Below are positions 14,502 through 16,079 of a stretch of DNA of 16,079 nt, one piece after another. Source of the stretch: an uncultured Prevotella sp. (lineage in GTDB: Bacteria; Bacteroidota; Bacteroidia; Bacteroidales; Bacteroidaceae); the NCBI GenBank assembly GCA_937892695.1, contig CALBJK010000132.1, forward strand, positions 1-16,079. Reading direction: 5' to 3'. The position numbers and the translations under genes are program-made. Each line of letters begins with the position of its first letter. Position 1 is the stretch's first letter. The notes beneath the pieces were generated by a model. The model was not told the origin of the DNA. It saw nothing but the letters and a program-made list of their open reading frames with translations, and did not search any database.

Positions 14502-15701
14502 TTATTCTTGTGCCGGCTCGGTACTGCTGGTTGCCGTGGCGTCGGCATTGGTATTGGTATTGGGTTGGCTGTTCTCCTTTTGGTCTTTGTCGCCGTCCTT
14601 GCGGAATGAGTGCTTCTTGGGAATTGCGAAACGCACCTTCTCGCTGTCGTCCTTGCGCTCCTTATAGATTTTCTGCAATGGGTTGGCGTAAGGCGCGTCG
14701 AAGTCGTGTCGTGCCCTGAAACCGTCAATGGCGAGATATATTGCGTTGCGCATGGCCGTGGCGTCGGCCTTTCCTTGGCCAGCTATGTCGTAGCGTGGCG
14801 ACATGTCGGGCGAGGTGCTGATGATGGGCAGGCCAGCGAGGTAGTGTACGTTTCCGTCGGGGTATAAAGCCTTCATCGGTGCGAGCCCTTGATCCCAGTA
14901 CATTGACACCACGGCATCGAAAGCGGTGAAATCGCCGTCGCCAAAGAACTTCTCGCTTTGGTATGGGCCGAATACGCACACGCCAGCGTCTGCCAGCTTC
15001 TGTATCGCGGGCATCACCATTTCCTGTTCCTCCTTCTCGGGATGCGCGTCGGTGTCGTTGGGGTTTAGGGCCAGCACGGCTATGCGAGGGTTCTCTATCG
15101 AGAAGTCGCGGCGCAAGGTGGCGTATAGTTGTGCCACGGTGTTGATTATTCCCTCTTCGGTTATGGCTGCTGGCACGTTGCGCAGTGCGATGTCGCCAGT
15201 CATCGACGCCAATCTCATGTTCTCGCCCATGAGCACGTCGAGCCCTTTTTTCTCACTCGCGAGGCAAATCTCTATGAAGCGTTCGTTGCAAGGGAAGTCG
15301 TAGCCGTCCACGTGCATGTTGTTTTTGTCCACGGGTGCCATCACGAGCACGTCGAAGAGGCCGTCCTTGAAGTCGGTTATGGCACGGTCGATGCTCTTGA
15401 TGGCTGCACGGCTCGCATCTTGCGAAGGCATGCCGAGATCCACCTTTATGTCGTCGTCGTAGGCGGTGAGGAGGTTCAGTCTGCCGTCCTTGGCCTCCGA
15501 AGCGTTTGAGATGATGCTGAAGGTGTTGCCGTCGAGCCCGAGAGCGTCGCAGTGGTACGATGCCACCTTGGGCGAGCCATAGATTATAGGCGTGCAAATG
15601 TCGAACATCGCCGTCGCCTTGAACGCCTTGAAGATAAGCTCATATCCAATGCCGTTTGTGTCACCGTTGGTCAGTGCCACGCGTATTTTTCTTTTCTCCA
15701 T
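14502..15701 (-). CDS. pdxA: PdxA-family (4-hydroxythreonine-4-phosphate dehydrogenase) homologue lacking metal ligands
   Basis: A 399-residue PdxA homologue. PdxA oxidises 4-phosphohydroxy-threonine with NAD in pyridoxal phosphate synthesis. Conserved parts are TNGDTNGIGYEL (11-22), APVDKNNMH (122-130), PRIAVLALNP (205-214), DQGLAPMKAL (270-279) and YDIAGQGKAD (304-313), in the Bacteroidetes style. However, the three metal-binding histidines (E. coli His166, His211, His266) are replaced: the GHTE position reads CNER (Asn139), LNPHAG reads LNPNDT (Asn215), and YHDQGL reads YWDQGL (Trp269). DHGTA, a substrate loop, reads DMSPR (299-303). From about 355 there is a polar, low-complexity tail (NTNTNADATATSSTEPAQE). 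It follows a DUF4837-like gene by 24 bases. The family call is firm; the activity implied by the gene symbol is doubtful. Confidence 0.85.
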   Translation of the reverse strand: MEKRKIRVALTNGDTNGIGYELIFKAFKATAMFDICTPIIYGSPKVASYHCDALGLDGNTFSIISNASEAKDGRLNLLTAYDDDIKVDLGMPSQDASRAAIKSIDRAITDFKDGLFDVLVMAPVDKNNMHVDGYDFPCNERFIEICLASEKKGLDVLMGENMRLASMTGDIALRNVPAAITEEGIINTVAQLYATLRRDFSIENPRIAVLALNPNDTDAHPEKEEQEMVMPAIQKLADAGVCVFGPYQSEKFFGDGDFTAFDAVVSMYWDQGLAPMKALYPDGNVHYLAGLPIISTSPDMSPRYDIAGQGKADATAMRNAIYLAIDGFRARHDFDAPYANPLQKIYKERKDDSEKVRFAIPKKHSFRKDGDKDQKENSQPNTNTNADATATSSTEPAQE

Positions 15702-15725
15702 ATTTCGTTTGTGTTTATTGTTTTT

Positions 15726-16079
15726 TCAGTTGTGTCTGTTTGCTTGTCGGGCTTCTGGTGCCTTGCCCTTTCGCGTAGCGTCTATCGAGTGCAGCACAGC
15801 CTCCATCTGCCTCATGGCGTCGCGCTTGCCCTTGCCTGGCGCGAAGACAAAGCCTTCCACCACTATGTCGCGACTGGCGTCATCTCCAGGCATCCGCACG
15901 TGGCGGCAAATGAAAGGCCCTCCCATGTTGTCTCCTGTCATCTCCCAAAGGCCGCGCATCACCGTCCCGTCGTGGTTCATCGCCACCGTCTCTCTCACTG
16001 TGGCCATGTGCATTTGGTCGGTCTCGCCCTTGATGTTTCTTGCCAATGCGCTGTCGCGCTGTGCCACGGGGTCGCCCTG
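15726..16079 (-). CDS. DUF4837-like lipoprotein family, C-terminal part (runs off window)
   Basis: The reading frame stays open to the window edge (QGDPVAQRDSALARN), so the GTG at 16065-16067 is internal and only the last 117 residues are seen. The pattern MRGLWEMTGDNMGGPFICR, then VVEGFVFAPGKGKRDAMRQMEAVLHS, resembles the C-terminus of DUF4837, a Bacteroidetes family of presumed exported lipoproteins of about 330 residues with unknown function. The basic tail (ATRKGKAPEARQANRHN) is not something I associate with the family. It ends 24 bases before the PdxA-like gene on the same strand, suggesting co-transcription. The family assignment is from memory of the motif and is moderate. Confidence 0.65.
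   Translation of the reverse strand, partial: QGDPVAQRDSALARNIKGETDQMHMATVRETVAMNHDGTVMRGLWEMTGDNMGGPFICRHVRMPGDDASRDIVVEGFVFAPGKGKRDAMRQMEAVLHSIDATRKGKAPEARQANRHN

Overview
The window looks like the chromosome of a member of the Bacteroidota, most likely order Bacteroidales and possibly Prevotella-like. The main reasons are a SusC/SusD outer-membrane pair, several copies of the Bacteroidota promoter core TAnnTTTG (one complete TTTG-N20-TACCTTTG promoter lies before the tRNA gene), a near absence of Shine-Dalgarno sites, a tRNA gene without encoded CCA, and Bacteroidales-type protein families (a DUF4837-like C-terminus, a class A acid phosphatase, a metal-type TonB receptor followed by an HMA protein). 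I see no insertion sequence, CRISPR array, phage or rRNA.

Left region (1-3200, low GC, about 37-42% in lines I counted). A TonB-dependent receptor that has lost its 5' part is followed 16 bases later by an exported HMA-domain metal-binding protein with a cysteine-rich tail, then a terminator, then a YbjQ-family protein. Next comes a compact minus-strand unit absent from simple gene calls: a promoter, a leader of about 137 nt able to form mutually exclusive hairpins at the ribosome binding site, a 37-codon acidic ORF and a terminator. A SIMPL-domain (DUF541) envelope protein follows.

Middle region (3260-7742). A minus-strand operon reads NfeD-like protein, SPFH/stomatin protein, a WecB-like sugar epimerase homologue, and a YdfG-like SDR dehydrogenase. 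Spacing tightens along it to a 2-base gap and then an ATGA stop/start overlap. The epimerase homologue has lost two catalytic residues (Glu to Val, His to Asn). Divergently, a class A acid phosphatase with intact catalytic motifs reads plus and ends at a long perfect inverted repeat that can terminate both converging units.

Right region (7820-16079). A SusC-SusD pair stands alone, with no enzyme or regulator beside it in the window. Its upstream spacer carries two copies of a 17-base palindromic element. Then, all on the minus strand and at clearly higher GC (about 53-65% in sampled lines), come tRNA-Arg(ACG) with its own promoter and terminator, a YbhN/LPG-synthase-type flippase-like membrane protein, a PdxA homologue, and the 3' end of a DUF4837-like gene that runs off the window. 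The PdxA homologue lacks all three metal-binding histidines of the family although the rest of its fold is well conserved.

The best leads for something new are the riboswitch-like leader with its micro-ORF (2040-2386), the PdxA homologue without metal ligands, and the WecB-like protein with a degraded active site placed in an SPFH/NfeD membrane operon.
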